Positions 18,650-28,693 of a DNA stretch of 64,000 nucleotides are shown here, in pieces (the first letter of the stretch is position 1; every line of letters starts with the position of its first letter). The notes under the pieces are model-generated. The model did not search any database and was not told the DNA's origin. It was given only the letters and a program-made list of their open reading frames with translations. The translations under genes and the position numbers were made by a program. Origin of the DNA: Legionella sp. MW5194 (GTDB lineage Bacteria; Pseudomonadota; Gammaproteobacteria; Legionellales; Legionellaceae); the NCBI RefSeq assembly GCF_016864235.1, contig NZ_CP045732.1, positions 1,798,001-1,862,000 on the forward strand. The letters run 5' to 3'.

Positions 18650-21600
18650 ATGGGTAAAATCGCTGAAATTTTTGCCAGTAAAATCGACGAGGTCAGCAAT
18701 AAGGCGCTTAAATCCTTTCTTCTTAACCACTTCAATCCCAAGGCCGAAACCCAGGCCGCCTTGTTCTGTAAGGTTTACTCGTCCTCACCTCAGCGAGCGC
18801 TTCAGGGACGCGCTGCCCTTATGGATAAGGAATTAAGCTACCAAAATCCCCTGAGCATGGTCTTTGCCTATGCACCAGAAGAGGTCTGTGCCCAGGCAGC
18901 CGACGTGCTTCTTGGCATGGAAACCAGCGACATGGTGGAATTATTGTCCGCCTTCCGCACTCATCCAGCCAATGACGCCCTGAATGAACGGGTCATGCAC
19001 ACGCTCATGCATTATGCCCCGCCAGCCACACGAAAAAAACTGTTGGCGGCCATCCAGTCCCTGCCCATGGATGCTGTTGTCGTTCTCTTGTTCGGCAAAG
19101 AGTATTTCAGCCGTTATTTCAGCGTTTTTATGGCGCTTGTAAATCCTGACGATCAGGAAAGCCTGAGTGATTTATTGTCCATCCTGCACGGTTACTCACA
19201 GAAGGAGGACAAGAAGGGTCAACTGTATGACTTATTGCAAACCGACCCTTTCCCATCCCGGGCCTACACCGCCCTTATTGATTTATTTAAATTACCGCTG
19301 ACAGACGAACAGGCACTGCTTGTATTGTCCATTCTTGCAGTGTATGACAAAGACAGGTTAATGCCATTAGCCGCCGGCGTCAGCGGTCAATTCAACCTGC
19401 TGCACCGGGTGTTTGAAAATCAATCCGAAAACGTCGTCGCGAAACTTCTAACCATTCTTGAAAAACTGCCGGATGAGGAGTTGAAGTCATTATTGACTGC
19501 CCGAGCATCTTTTAAGCAAAATGAAACGCCGCTATCCATCGCCTTTTCGCGCAAAAAGTGCCCGGGCATAGCCTGTCAGCTCATTGATTTTGTCAGTAAA
19601 CGACCGGCATTAAAGCCGTTATTGAAAGCCACATCCCTTCAACAACCCTTTTCACCGGTGCATCATGCCGTACTTCAACAAAACACCGCTGCTGTCGCCT
19701 ATTACCTGAAACAGGAAAGCGATTGGGAGCACAAGAGCAGCATCGGCTCGAGGACGCTGCTCGATCTGGCCACTGAAAAACAGCATCATGATTTGATTCA
19801 CCTGATCCAGATTCATCAGGCACGACTGAACAACTACAGTGGGACACTGACTCATTTTATAACCCATGCGGATGCCCATACAGCCAGAGCCTGGGCTTAC
19901 GAACTGGATGGAATAAAACCTGTCCCGCCAACCTGCACTGCCTTGCAGGCCGCATTCGAACAGGTTAAACCCGCCTCCGTAAGTGATGCTCTTGCCATCT
20001 ATTGCCTCGAAAAGAAGGATACCTTTCTGTACTTCCTTTTATTGACAAGCAGGCTTCTTATCTCTCAAAACGGAGAACCTCTGGAATCGGCGGTCAGACG
20101 ATTTATTGAAAACGCGCTGCGTGAACTGGATACGCAAAGCAGCCACGCCCTTGCCAATGGCCTGCAACTGCAATTGATCACCTTGTTTTTTACCCTGCCG
20201 TCCAGTGTTCAAATCCGGTGCATGGAACAGCTTCAACTGGATGGGCAACAAAAAAAGCAATGGGCTGCCGTTTTATTTCGCGGCCTGATCCAACCGGCTA
20301 TTTTTTCCACCTTGACGCTTAAAGAACATGAATTTTTCCTGGAAGCGCTTAAACAATTAAGCGGTGAACAAACCCTGCCTCTCGATTTGGCAACCCATTA
20401 TCTGCTGCACGCCCCTTTAGAGCATTTGCCTCCGCAATGGGTATTGGTCTTAAGTGATCTGGTGTCAGTCTCCCAGCTAAACGAAATCATAAAAAAGAAA
20501 CGCAACCCGGTGATTCTCCTGCTCACGCTGCAAAAACACCTGACCATAGGCAGCACAGATGAGGCGGCACTGGGTGATCTTTATAAGCAATGTGGGCAGG
20601 AATTGGCGTTAATCCGACAGGGTAAATCGCCAATGACTTCAAAAGAGAAGGTGTTATTGCTTAATTTGGCTCAGCATTCCAAGCTTAAAGAATGGATTAA
20701 GGAGCAGACAGGAGACATCTTAATTCCGCTGGTTAAACACACGTTTAAACATCTCTCAGCGAACACCGCCATTCTACCGCAAAGCCTTCTCAGGGACATG
20801 CTTCTGCAGCAGGCAAAAGCCCCGCAGATGACTTTAAATCTCGAAAATAAGACGATTTACTCCATTCTTTTCGCCACGGCAACGCCCAAAGAAACATCGG
20901 CCCTGCTTACCCATCTGCAGTCGACACTCGAACAGGCCGCCGCCCGCCGCGATGAGGTATTTCTTCAGACGAACCATGCAGGGCTTTACGAATCCCTGCG
21001 TCGAGTACGAAGCCTCCGGTATAGACTGGATCTGGTGCCTTTTACAGAACAACTGGAGGTCCTGCGTCAATCACTGCCGCTTGAACCGGCGCTCGGCGAG
21101 TTTAAGCATCAGTTAGGCGTGCTATGCAACCTCCTGTCGAATAAACGGCTGGACGCGGCACCCTTATTGGTTTTCGACTCTGAGCTTAAGTCTTCGCTAA
21201 AAACAACCAGCGAGCTTTTTTCGGCGCTGGACTTAAGGGGTGCTGAATTATTAAAAAACTCACCCTGGCCGATAACCAGTTTTACTGAAATCATTAAACA
21301 CATCCGCACGCTGGCGAAACATATTGATGCCGAGGAAGCCAAGCTTACGGCCAGCCTGCCTGCTCAGCCGCTGCAGGAGCAGGATCATTTCCTCTCGCAG
21401 TTTCGACAGGCAGTGATCAAAGGATTGCTGAATAATACCCACATTGCAGAACTGCTCCCCTCGTTGTTTTACTGGTATTTTATGAGCCCTGAGGCTGGCA
21501 GCAATGACACCATGCATGAGCAGATTCAGCTGCTGCGTGAACGGATCCCCGCGAAGGCCTGGGTACCCATCCAACAGCAGTTGGACCAGTTCCTTTTATT

Positions 21601-24600
21601 ACGCCGCGCAGCATCCCCGGTTATCCTTGCATTAAACGCCTTGCTGAGCGACAACCTGTTTTTTGACCTGGACGTGTTACTTCGTTGCCTTGAAAAAATT
21701 CCCGTAGCCACACTCGAGCAGTTTAAAGCCTATTGCGCCTTATGCCATCAGCGCGACCTGATGTTGATTCTGGATTATGTGATTGAGAGCAAACTCCTCC
21801 AATTACCACTGAAGCCAGAGAACGCACCGCCAGTAAATCCTCTTTCAGCCGCAGTTGATTTCTGGCTTAAGGAATCCCTGAATTCGCTTGAAAAACAAGC
21901 CGCCAGAGCCCTGTCATGCAGTGCACTAATCAGCGGCTTCGATTTAAAGGCGCATCCGGTTTCTGAACTGAAACGTTTAAATCAGGTCATTGCTGCAAAC
22001 GACGTGCCCCTGGATGCCAAAACCCTGGCTATTTTTATCAGTGCGGCCACTGATTCGCTGGAGAAATCGTCGCCTGATGGTATCACTGACTTTATTCTCA
22101 CCTTGAATGAGTTGCTCAGCGCGCATCGCATCCTGATCGTGACCGAGATGATTAATCAGCTGCCCCCTGCGGCGATCACCTCACTGACTACGCGTTGCCT
22201 GGCCGGATTAAACAGCAACGACAAGGCAATAACGCAGGCCAGTCGTAACATAATGACTCTGCTCTGCCAGTGCGCATCGCAGTCGGAAGAGAATCTTGCC
22301 ATCATTAAAGCGAACCTCGGGGCCCAGGATTTGAGTTTATTAGGTGATGAACAGCTCATCAAAATGGCGGAACATGTGTTAAAGCAGGAGCGCGGCACAC
22401 TGGCCGAATCCACACTCAATGGGGTTTGGATCCAACGTCTTCTCACCTCACCCCAATTCATTGCAGTCAGTACGCCCGAAGCTATTCACGCCCTGCTGGA
22501 GCGTTACCGCTTCCTATCGCTGACGCTGAAACAGGCCGAGTTTGAGCAACTGAATGCCCATATTAAGAGTCAGATGGTCTTCTTCAAACACCATGCCGCC
22601 AAGCTTGCCGAGGTGGATGAGCAAATGACTGCCAATGCCAGTCTTCGTGCCCGTTTATTGGAAAAACGTCAACGCCTGCTGCAATTTCGCGCTGATGACA
22701 GCATTCGTGCCCTGCTGATGCAACTGGAGGATGCCTGTTTTGCACTGCGCAAAGACGACCCCAACATGGCTAATGCCGCGCTTAATGTGCTTTATGCGCA
22801 TTACAATGCCAGTTTAAGCAGCCTGCGATCCGACTGGTTATTTAAAGTCGCTGACTTTGTTTTTGAACAAAGCGCAGCCAGTAAGGGTGACCTGGCATTG
22901 GCGCAGAATACGTTCCTTGGTTGGCTGCAAAAATATTTACCTCATAAAAATTTTGAGCAAAGCGAATTGGCGCGTAAACAATCCGTTCTGCTCTACGATG
23001 TCACCGGCAAGGAAATCGGCTTTATTAATGAGGCCAATCAAGCCATGACGTTTGTTGACGATATCCCCAAACCATTGATTGAATTACGTGGCTACAGTGC
23101 AGGCATTTCGTTTTACGACAACAACCGCTATACCCTTGGCGTTCTTTTGCCTTCCGGCGAAGTCAAACGGACCAACCTGTTCCAGAAAGAAACCAGCGCC
23201 CTGTTGTTAGCCAAAGTGCCGGTGGAGCAATTATCCGCCACAACTGCCACCATGGAATTGTTGCTGGCCGATGCCATCAATGAAGAATCATTGGCGCGCC
23301 TTTATCAGGAAAGCGACACAAAAAAACTGGCCTGGATAAAGCAACAGGTGGAGGCCTATGCGAAGAAAACCAATAAGCCGTTGCCACGTGGTTTTTTTGA
23401 GTTATTGGTCCTGGAACATGACCCGGAGACGTCGTTTAACTTGCTTGCGACCATGCCTTTAAGCCAAAACAGCCATTCGCTGTTTCAGACTATCCTTGAG
23501 CAGGAAGGCTCGCGTGAACAATTATTCAGCAACGAGCGAACACCGGTGTTTCAAGCCTACCTGGATAAACACGATCCTGTCGTCATTCTGGCTGACTTTC
23601 TCGAAAAACATCATGCCAAACCCTATTTTGCTCAGGGATTACAGGCTTTCGCGGATTATGCGGATTCGCACAAGCAACGCGATATTCTTGTTCGCGCCTT
23701 AACCTGTCTTCAGGAAAAAAGACAGAAAAACGCTGTACTTGATAAGCAATGGGATACCCTGATGACTGCTTTGATAGCAAAAGAAAACATCGCCAGACTG
23801 GTTTGGCGGGCTTTTCTCGATGCAGACATCAATTCACCCCTGGAAAGCCTTGACAGCAGGCTCTCGGGATTGACATCTTTTTTCCAAAGGGCCCATTGCA
23901 CACCGGTTATTGCGGCGGTTAACCGCCTAAAAATCGCTGAGTTGTCCACGAGCTACCAATACCGCCTGCTGTTACTGATTCTTCACCGCCAACGGCAGGA
24001 TTTCTTTCAGCGGGTTGAATTGCGCTACAGTCCGGATCATTGGACGAACGACGAGCTGAGTGGTTACAGCCTGTTTGTCAAACGGCATTTCGGTCTCGCC
24101 GGTGCGCTGGATAACAATAAAAAAATTGGTAAAAAATTACTGAGCGAGCTGGTCTTTCGCACCGCCAATTGCGGTAACACGTCGTTGTTTTATCACCAGA
24201 ATCAATTTGATGGCCAACTGGCCAGTCTTCACTTTGAACGAAGCACCTTAAACGCCATCGCCGCTTGCCATTTTATACCCCCGGCATTAAAGGAGAAAGT
24301 GCAGGAAATCGTCGATACCTTAGCCGGCTGGTTTAATGGCGAGGCGCCGCAAACGAAAAAAACCATCCAGGAATTAAAGGCGAACAAAGCCATTATCGAT
24401 TGGAAAGCGATCAATAAACAAAGCTGGGCCATGACCGATTCTTTAAAAATGCCTTTAATCAGTGCCTACCTTGCGAATTACTCCGGTGACGTGTCGCCTT
24501 TAAAAAATCTGCTTAACGACTATTGCAAGACAGCAAAAGCCGATTTGCTGCCGCTGTCAGAGGTGATGATTAAACTACCAAACCGCAATGTCAGTCCCTG

Positions 24601-25261
24601 CATTTTTCAAGCACTTGAGCAGTGTTTTACAGCCAAGCCCTCACGTATGGATTACACCCTGTTCAGTCAAATGGCCGCCTATCATGTCCAAAACCATCTC
24701 AAGCGTAAATCGTACACCCCCGAGCAATGCCAACTGGCTTTGATTGAGCATTTCGGGCAACAGAAAAAATACGATCTTGTCAAGCATGCCTGTGAACTGT
24801 ATAAAACCAGCAGCCAGGAGAAAAAAACCAATCAAAAAATAGAAAAAATCCATTTGGAAGCCGTGGTAGAAGGCGAGTTAAACGCCCATGTGGGCAGCTG
24901 GTATTTTAAATTCTGGCAACTGATTAAACGGTGGTGGCACTATGGCATTACCGGCAGTAAAACACCGTCGGCCGCGGTGGTTTTTTGTGACAGGGAAAGC
25001 CGCTATGATTCGCCGGTTGTGCTGCCAAAGACGGTTACAACGCCTGAATTAAATGGCGGGGACATCGAAGCGCAATTGACCATGCACCAGAAATTAAAAA
25101 ATTTAAAGCAACGCTACGAGGTGTTTGTCGCACAACAACCCCCAAATCAGACGGATGCGTTACCCCCGTTGATGGACCTCAGCAAACTGTTTTTCCACCC
25201 CATTGAACCCATTAAAGTCGAGCACGTTCAACCGCCGTTACATGAAGTCATGGTTTACTAG
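18650..25261 (+). CDS. Giant unknown helical protein (2203 residues)
   Basis: No family is recognised. The ORF is intact over 6.6 kb and has AAGGAT seven or so bases before its ATG. Most of it looks alpha-helical and leucine-rich, with a recurring pattern of short helices ending in a Pro turn (e.g. LLTILEKLPDEELKSLL, LLAAIQSLPMDAVVVLL, LLRCLEKIPVATLEQF), suggesting a solenoid. Residues about 290-390 look like degenerate ankyrin repeats (ETPLSIAFSRKKCPGIACQL, SPVHHAVLQQNTAAVAYYL, LLDLATEKQHHDLIHLI). An island near 1444-1507 is rich in beta-like strands (VLLYDVTGKEIGFI, RGYSAGISFYDN, YTLGVLLPSGEV). Residues about 2083-2105 are aromatic and basic (WYFKFWQLIKRWWHYGI) and may bind membrane. No signal peptide. 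A type IV effector is possible but unproven. Confidence 0.85.
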   Translation: MGKIAEIFASKIDEVSNKALKSFLLNHFNPKAETQAALFCKVYSSSPQRALQGRAALMDKELSYQNPLSMVFAYAPEEVCAQAADVLLGMETSDMVELLSAFRTHPANDALNERVMHTLMHYAPPATRKKLLAAIQSLPMDAVVVLLFGKEYFSRYFSVFMALVNPDDQESLSDLLSILHGYSQKEDKKGQLYDLLQTDPFPSRAYTALIDLFKLPLTDEQALLVLSILAVYDKDRLMPLAAGVSGQFNLLHRVFENQSENVVAKLLTILEKLPDEELKSLLTARASFKQNETPLSIAFSRKKCPGIACQLIDFVSKRPALKPLLKATSLQQPFSPVHHAVLQQNTAAVAYYLKQESDWEHKSSIGSRTLLDLATEKQHHDLIHLIQIHQARLNNYSGTLTHFITHADAHTARAWAYELDGIKPVPPTCTALQAAFEQVKPASVSDALAIYCLEKKDTFLYFLLLTSRLLISQNGEPLESAVRRFIENALRELDTQSSHALANGLQLQLITLFFTLPSSVQIRCMEQLQLDGQQKKQWAAVLFRGLIQPAIFSTLTLKEHEFFLEALKQLSGEQTLPLDLATHYLLHAPLEHLPPQWVLVLSDLVSVSQLNEIIKKKRNPVILLLTLQKHLTIGSTDEAALGDLYKQCGQELALIRQGKSPMTSKEKVLLLNLAQHSKLKEWIKEQTGDILIPLVKHTFKHLSANTAILPQSLLRDMLLQQAKAPQMTLNLENKTIYSILFATATPKETSALLTHLQSTLEQAAARRDEVFLQTNHAGLYESLRRVRSLRYRLDLVPFTEQLEVLRQSLPLEPALGEFKHQLGVLCNLLSNKRLDAAPLLVFDSELKSSLKTTSELFSALDLRGAELLKNSPWPITSFTEIIKHIRTLAKHIDAEEAKLTASLPAQPLQEQDHFLSQFRQAVIKGLLNNTHIAELLPSLFYWYFMSPEAGSNDTMHEQIQLLRERIPAKAWVPIQQQLDQFLLLRRAASPVILALNALLSDNLFFDLDVLLRCLEKIPVATLEQFKAYCALCHQRDLMLILDYVIESKLLQLPLKPENAPPVNPLSAAVDFWLKESLNSLEKQAARALSCSALISGFDLKAHPVSELKRLNQVIAANDVPLDAKTLAIFISAATDSLEKSSPDGITDFILTLNELLSAHRILIVTEMINQLPPAAITSLTTRCLAGLNSNDKAITQASRNIMTLLCQCASQSEENLAIIKANLGAQDLSLLGDEQLIKMAEHVLKQERGTLAESTLNGVWIQRLLTSPQFIAVSTPEAIHALLERYRFLSLTLKQAEFEQLNAHIKSQMVFFKHHAAKLAEVDEQMTANASLRARLLEKRQRLLQFRADDSIRALLMQLEDACFALRKDDPNMANAALNVLYAHYNASLSSLRSDWLFKVADFVFEQSAASKGDLALAQNTFLGWLQKYLPHKNFEQSELARKQSVLLYDVTGKEIGFINEANQAMTFVDDIPKPLIELRGYSAGISFYDNNRYTLGVLLPSGEVKRTNLFQKETSALLLAKVPVEQLSATTATMELLLADAINEESLARLYQESDTKKLAWIKQQVEAYAKKTNKPLPRGFFELLVLEHDPETSFNLLATMPLSQNSHSLFQTILEQEGSREQLFSNERTPVFQAYLDKHDPVVILADFLEKHHAKPYFAQGLQAFADYADSHKQRDILVRALTCLQEKRQKNAVLDKQWDTLMTALIAKENIARLVWRAFLDADINSPLESLDSRLSGLTSFFQRAHCTPVIAAVNRLKIAELSTSYQYRLLLLILHRQRQDFFQRVELRYSPDHWTNDELSGYSLFVKRHFGLAGALDNNKKIGKKLLSELVFRTANCGNTSLFYHQNQFDGQLASLHFERSTLNAIAACHFIPPALKEKVQEIVDTLAGWFNGEAPQTKKTIQELKANKAIIDWKAINKQSWAMTDSLKMPLISAYLANYSGDVSPLKNLLNDYCKTAKADLLPLSEVMIKLPNRNVSPCIFQALEQCFTAKPSRMDYTLFSQMAAYHVQNHLKRKSYTPEQCQLALIEHFGQQKKYDLVKHACELYKTSSQEKKTNQKIEKIHLEAVVEGELNAHVGSWYFKFWQLIKRWWHYGITGSKTPSAAVVFCDRESRYDSPVVLPKTVTTPELNGGDIEAQLTMHQKLKNLKQRYEVFVAQQPPNQTDALPPLMDLSKLFFHPIEPIKVEHVQPPLHEVMVY

Positions 25262-25262
25262 G

Positions 25263-25949
25263 TCAGGGACTCACCAAAGCCAACAGCCGCACCCAGGCTT
25301 CGGTAGCGCCCTGGATTTTTGTAGGGAGGATTAAGGCAAAACTACCTTGGGCAGGAAGCCTGTCCGCATTTGCCACGTTTTCAACGAGGTAACGTTTTGA
25401 TCCCAGTACGATTTGGTGAACCGGGTAGCCGCCATCCGGCCTGTCGGGTGACAAGGTATCGATGCCAAGGCCTGCAATGTCACGCTTTATCAATAATTCC
25501 GCCGTTTCCTTAGCCACACAGGGAAAAGTCAGATTGTTACGGTATTTTACCGGCTGGCCCCAGAATCGGGACCAGCCGGTATGAAAAATCACAAAACTGC
25601 GGGGAGGCACTGGCCCGTACTGCTGTTCAAAGTCGGTGAGATCGTCAGGACTGATGCGATAGCTGGCATGGGCTTTCGAGGACACATCAATCATTACGCA
25701 GGGCACCAGCAAATCGCTCAAGGGCAGTTTATCCACAGTAAGGCCATGGGGAATGCAATGGGCCGGCGCATCCAGGTGGGTGCCCAAGCCAGCGTCAAGG
25801 GTAAATTGTTGTACACAAAAAGGCGGTTCTGTAGTACATTGCCCGTAATCGAGCAAAACCGCCTGCTCAAATCCGACAGTCCCTTCCCAGGTTGGGATGG
25901 CTGGTGTGAGGGTGTGGGTTAAATCAATCACTTGGTAAGGGAAACCCAT
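25263..25949 (-). CDS. Cyclase-family (kynurenine formamidase-like) metal hydrolase
   Basis: A 228-residue member of the cyclase family (PF04199), which includes bacterial kynurenine formamidase and isatin hydrolase. The family zinc motif HxGTHxDAPxH is present as GLGTHLDAPAH, with H58, D60 and H64 visible; the first His of the usual motif is replaced here by a different residue (the segment reads TLDAGLGTH). Other features are DLTHTLTPAIPTWEG at the N-terminus and IAGLGIDTLSPD. No kynurenine pathway genes are nearby, so the substrate is unknown. It converges with the giant gene, only one base separating the stop codons. Confidence 0.82.
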   Translation of the reverse strand: MGFPYQVIDLTHTLTPAIPTWEGTVGFEQAVLLDYGQCTTEPPFCVQQFTLDAGLGTHLDAPAHCIPHGLTVDKLPLSDLLVPCVMIDVSSKAHASYRISPDDLTDFEQQYGPVPPRSFVIFHTGWSRFWGQPVKYRNNLTFPCVAKETAELLIKRDIAGLGIDTLSPDRPDGGYPVHQIVLGSKRYLVENVANADRLPAQGSFALILPTKIQGATEAWVRLLALVSP

Positions 25950-26002
25950 TTTTGTCCTTGCCTCAGGTTAGGTATGTTCGCTTTGGTATCAATCAATTCT
26001 AA

Positions 26003-27310
26003 ATGGAAATGACTGCGGTGGCCATGCAAAATAAAACATTGCAATCCTATTTTTTCCCGGCGTTGCTGCTTTTGTCGATAGTTGGCGGCGCCGCCGCGGG
26101 CTACTGGTTTCCGCAGCAGGTCAAATTCTTTAAACCCTTAGGCGATGTCTTTTTAAATTTAATTTTTACCGTGATTGTTCCCCTCATTTTTTTCAGTGTG
26201 TCCTCAGCAATTGCCAAAGCAGGCTCTTTAAACAAACTGGGTAAAATCATGGGCAGTATGGCCGTGGTTTTTGTCTTAACCGGATTCCTTGCTGCACTGT
26301 ATGCTCTGCTTGCAGTCAAACTTTTTCCGCCAGCTCAAGGGATTTATTTGCCCTTACCGCCAACCCCTGGCAGTGAAGCAGTTCATTTTTCAGAGCAGCT
26401 TGTCGGTCTATTTTCGGTACCCGATTTCAGCCAGCTTCTGTCCCATCACCACATGCTGGCCCTGATTGTTTTTTCAATGCTGGTTGGACTGGCGCTAACG
26501 CATCATCCCAACCCCTCTTTTTTTAACTTTTTAACAGCCGGGGAAGCGGTTTTTATGCGGGTATTTACCTTGATTATGAGGATTGCCCCCGTCGGTTTTT
26601 TTGCCTATTTTGCCGTATTGGTGAGTGAATTGGGGCCGCAATTGCTGAGCAATTATTTTCGCATTGCCGTGCTCTATTCTGTCTGTGCCCTGATTTATTT
26701 CGTCGTTGGCTTAGGCGGCTATGCTTTTTTTGCCGGAAAAAAGGCCGGTTTGATTTTGTTCTGGAAAAACACACTGTTGCCCGCCACCACGGCCCTGGCA
26801 ACCTGCTCCAGTGCGGCCAGTATTCCAGCCAATCTCTATGCCGCCAGAGCCATGGGAGTGCCGTCGGAAATCACCGAAACGGTTATTCCGCTGGGCACCC
26901 TCATTCACAAAGACGGTTCTGTCATCGGCGGCGTGTTCAAAATTGCCTTTCTGTTTGGTCTGTTTCATCTCGATTTTAACGGCCTTGCCGTGTTGACGCT
27001 GGCTGTTGGCGTTTCTGTGCTGGTCGGCACGGTGATGGGCGCCATACCCAGCGGCGGCATGCTGGGTGAATTGTTGATTTTAAACGTTTACGGATTTCCG
27101 CCCTCGGTGCTGATTGCGGTGGCGGCCATCAGCATTATCATTGATCCCATTGCCACCCTGCTTAATGTCACCTCTAATACCGCAAGCAGCCTGATGATTA
27201 CACGGCTGGTGGAAGGGAAAAGCTGGCTTTCATCGCGAACCTCGCCCTCTCAGCCCGCGGTTGAAGATGACCCATTGGTCGATCTGTCCGTCATTCCGGT
27301 AAATGAATGA
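26003..27310 (+). CDS. Dicarboxylate/amino acid:cation symporter
   Basis: A DAACS-family (GltP/DctA) secondary transporter, 435 residues, with eight membrane helices plus re-entrant hairpins. The serine-rich hairpin TTALATCSSAASIPANLYAA and the later substrate-binding stretches PLGTLIHKDGSVIGGVFKIAFLF, AIPSGGMLGELL and DPIATLLNVTSNTASSLMITRLVEG are diagnostic. It imports C4-dicarboxylates or acidic/neutral amino acids with Na+ or H+; the residues do not settle which. Three in-frame ATGs (26003, 26009, 26024) are possible; the third, beginning MQNKTLQSYFF, is most like family starts. It overlaps the convergent phzF-like gene by about 20 bases. Confidence 0.9.
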   Translation: MEMTAVAMQNKTLQSYFFPALLLLSIVGGAAAGYWFPQQVKFFKPLGDVFLNLIFTVIVPLIFFSVSSAIAKAGSLNKLGKIMGSMAVVFVLTGFLAALYALLAVKLFPPAQGIYLPLPPTPGSEAVHFSEQLVGLFSVPDFSQLLSHHHMLALIVFSMLVGLALTHHPNPSFFNFLTAGEAVFMRVFTLIMRIAPVGFFAYFAVLVSELGPQLLSNYFRIAVLYSVCALIYFVVGLGGYAFFAGKKAGLILFWKNTLLPATTALATCSSAASIPANLYAARAMGVPSEITETVIPLGTLIHKDGSVIGGVFKIAFLFGLFHLDFNGLAVLTLAVGVSVLVGTVMGAIPSGGMLGELLILNVYGFPPSVLIAVAAISIIIDPIATLLNVTSNTASSLMITRLVEGKSWLSSRTSPSQPAVEDDPLVDLSVIPVNE

Positions 27311-28082
27311 CGCCCTCAAGGTAAAGCTGGCAGGCGCCGCTTAAAAAAACGCGGTTCCCCCTGACCTCGCAACCGAGTTCACCGCGGCGGCGTCCACCCT
27401 GTTGTGCGGTGATGCTGTTTTTGCCGAATTGTTCGCACCAATAAGGGGCAATGACGCAATGGGCAGACCCTGTGACCGGATCCTCCGGCACATCACAACC
27501 GGGATAAAAACAGCGAGAATACACGTCCGTTCGTGTTGACGGCGCCGTTAAAATCAGTCCGCGGTAATCCAGTTGAGCCACGGCTTCAAGGTGAGGTTTT
27601 GCAGAAACCACGTCCGCCTCGTCATCGTAAACAAACATTAAATCAAAACGGCTTTTAAATGCCTTCACTGGTTTTGGCAAACCGGTTATGCTGTACTCGG
27701 GCTGCCAGGGTATTTCTTCATAAGGCAAGGCAGGAAAGTCCATCATGAAGCCCTGTGGCTGCCGCGAAACGACAAGCTCGCCGCTTAAACAGGTAAATGA
27801 AATGGTTTGCCGGGTATAGTTCAGTTTTTCAAAAAGAACATACGCACTGGCTAAGGTCGCATGACCACAGAGTTCAATTTCTTCATTCGGCGTAAACCAG
27901 CGCAAATGAAAGCCATCCCCTTTGGGGACAAAAAAAGCGGTTTCGGAAAGATTATTTTCACTGGCAATGGCCTGCATCAGGTCATCAGGCAACCATTCCT
28001 GCAAGGGGCAAACGGCAGCGGGATTGCCGCGAAAGAGGGATGAAGCAAAGGCATCAACTTGATAGAGGGTTACTGTTTTCAT
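27291..28082 (-). CDS. PhzF-family isomerase/epimerase
   Basis: A 263-residue PhzF-like protein with the diaminopimelate-epimerase fold. Family marks are YQVDAFASSLFRGNPAAVCPL at the N-terminus, the conserved catalytic glutamate E47 in NNLSETAFF, FTPNEEIELCGHATLASAYVL, and DVPEDPVTGSAHCVIAPYW in the second half. Founding PhzF acts in phenazine synthesis, but most bacterial members act on unknown small molecules, and no phenazine genes are near. It is divergent from a MarR regulator with a perfect dyad between them, so it is probably under that regulator's control. Confidence 0.9.
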   Translation of the reverse strand: MKTVTLYQVDAFASSLFRGNPAAVCPLQEWLPDDLMQAIASENNLSETAFFVPKGDGFHLRWFTPNEEIELCGHATLASAYVLFEKLNYTRQTISFTCLSGELVVSRQPQGFMMDFPALPYEEIPWQPEYSITGLPKPVKAFKSRFDLMFVYDDEADVVSAKPHLEAVAQLDYRGLILTAPSTRTDVYSRCFYPGCDVPEDPVTGSAHCVIAPYWCEQFGKNSITAQQGGRRRGELGCEVRGNRVFLSGACQLYLEGVIHLPE

Positions 28083-28126
28083 TGATTACTCCTTAATAAC
28101 TGGGTATAGTTTAACATAGTCTATTA

Positions 28127-28146
28127 TTATATAGCAAGCTATATAA
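28127..28146. promoter_or_regulatory. Likely MarR operator (9-bp dyad)
   Basis: A perfect inverted repeat TTATATAGC-AA-GCTATATAA lies 14 bases before the marR ATG in the 77-base gap to the divergent phzF-like gene. MarR proteins typically bind such 16-20 bp AT-rich dyads and repress both flanking genes. A second partial ATAG/CTAT symmetry is seen at about 28108-28126. Confidence 0.7.
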
Positions 28147-28159
28147 ACAGAGGGCAATC

Positions 28160-28579
28160 ATGTACCTGTCAACCCTGTTAAAAAAAACCAATCGACTGCT
28201 GTTGAAACGTGCCAATGAATTATTAAAACCCCATGACATCAATCATGCGTACACCTTTATTTTGATGGAGCTTTTAAATCAGGATGGGCTGACCCAAACC
28301 GAACTGGTGCAACGCATTGACGTCGAGCAGCCAACCGCAGTACGAACCCTGGATCGCATGGCGCGCGACGGCTTCATTTATCGCCAACCGAGCCCGACGG
28401 ATCGACGTGCGGTATTAATCTACCTCAGCGAAAAAGGCAAACAGACAGAATCCATGCTCGCTGACAATGCCAAACGCCTCAACGAGCATGCCCTTAAGGG
28501 TTTCAGTGAGTCAGAAAAAAATCAGCTTCAGGGCTTGATTCAACGGATGCTGAATAATTTGAAAACTGATCTGTGCTGA
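28160..28579 (+). CDS. MarR-family transcriptional regulator
   Basis: A 139-residue winged-helix regulator of the MarR/SlyA type. The recognition region is GLTQTELVQRIDVEQPTAVRTLDRM followed by the wing DGFIYRQPSPTDRRAVLIYLSEKGK, where the DRR motif is the family signature. Flanking helices form the dimerisation domain. It is divergent from the phzF-like gene and has AGAGGG eight bases upstream of the ATG, which overlaps closely with a perfect dyad; autoregulation is likely. Confidence 0.93.
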   Translation: MYLSTLLKKTNRLLLKRANELLKPHDINHAYTFILMELLNQDGLTQTELVQRIDVEQPTAVRTLDRMARDGFIYRQPSPTDRRAVLIYLSEKGKQTESMLADNAKRLNEHALKGFSESEKNQLQGLIQRMLNNLKTDLC

Positions 28580-28693
28580 CAATTGAGGAAGTACACTGAC
28601 CTGGCAGTCAGAAGGGGTATTGTGATTTTTTGTCATTGAAACAATGGCTTATTGTTATTAAAATGAACCACCTCCCTGTTTCAAGGATGAACC

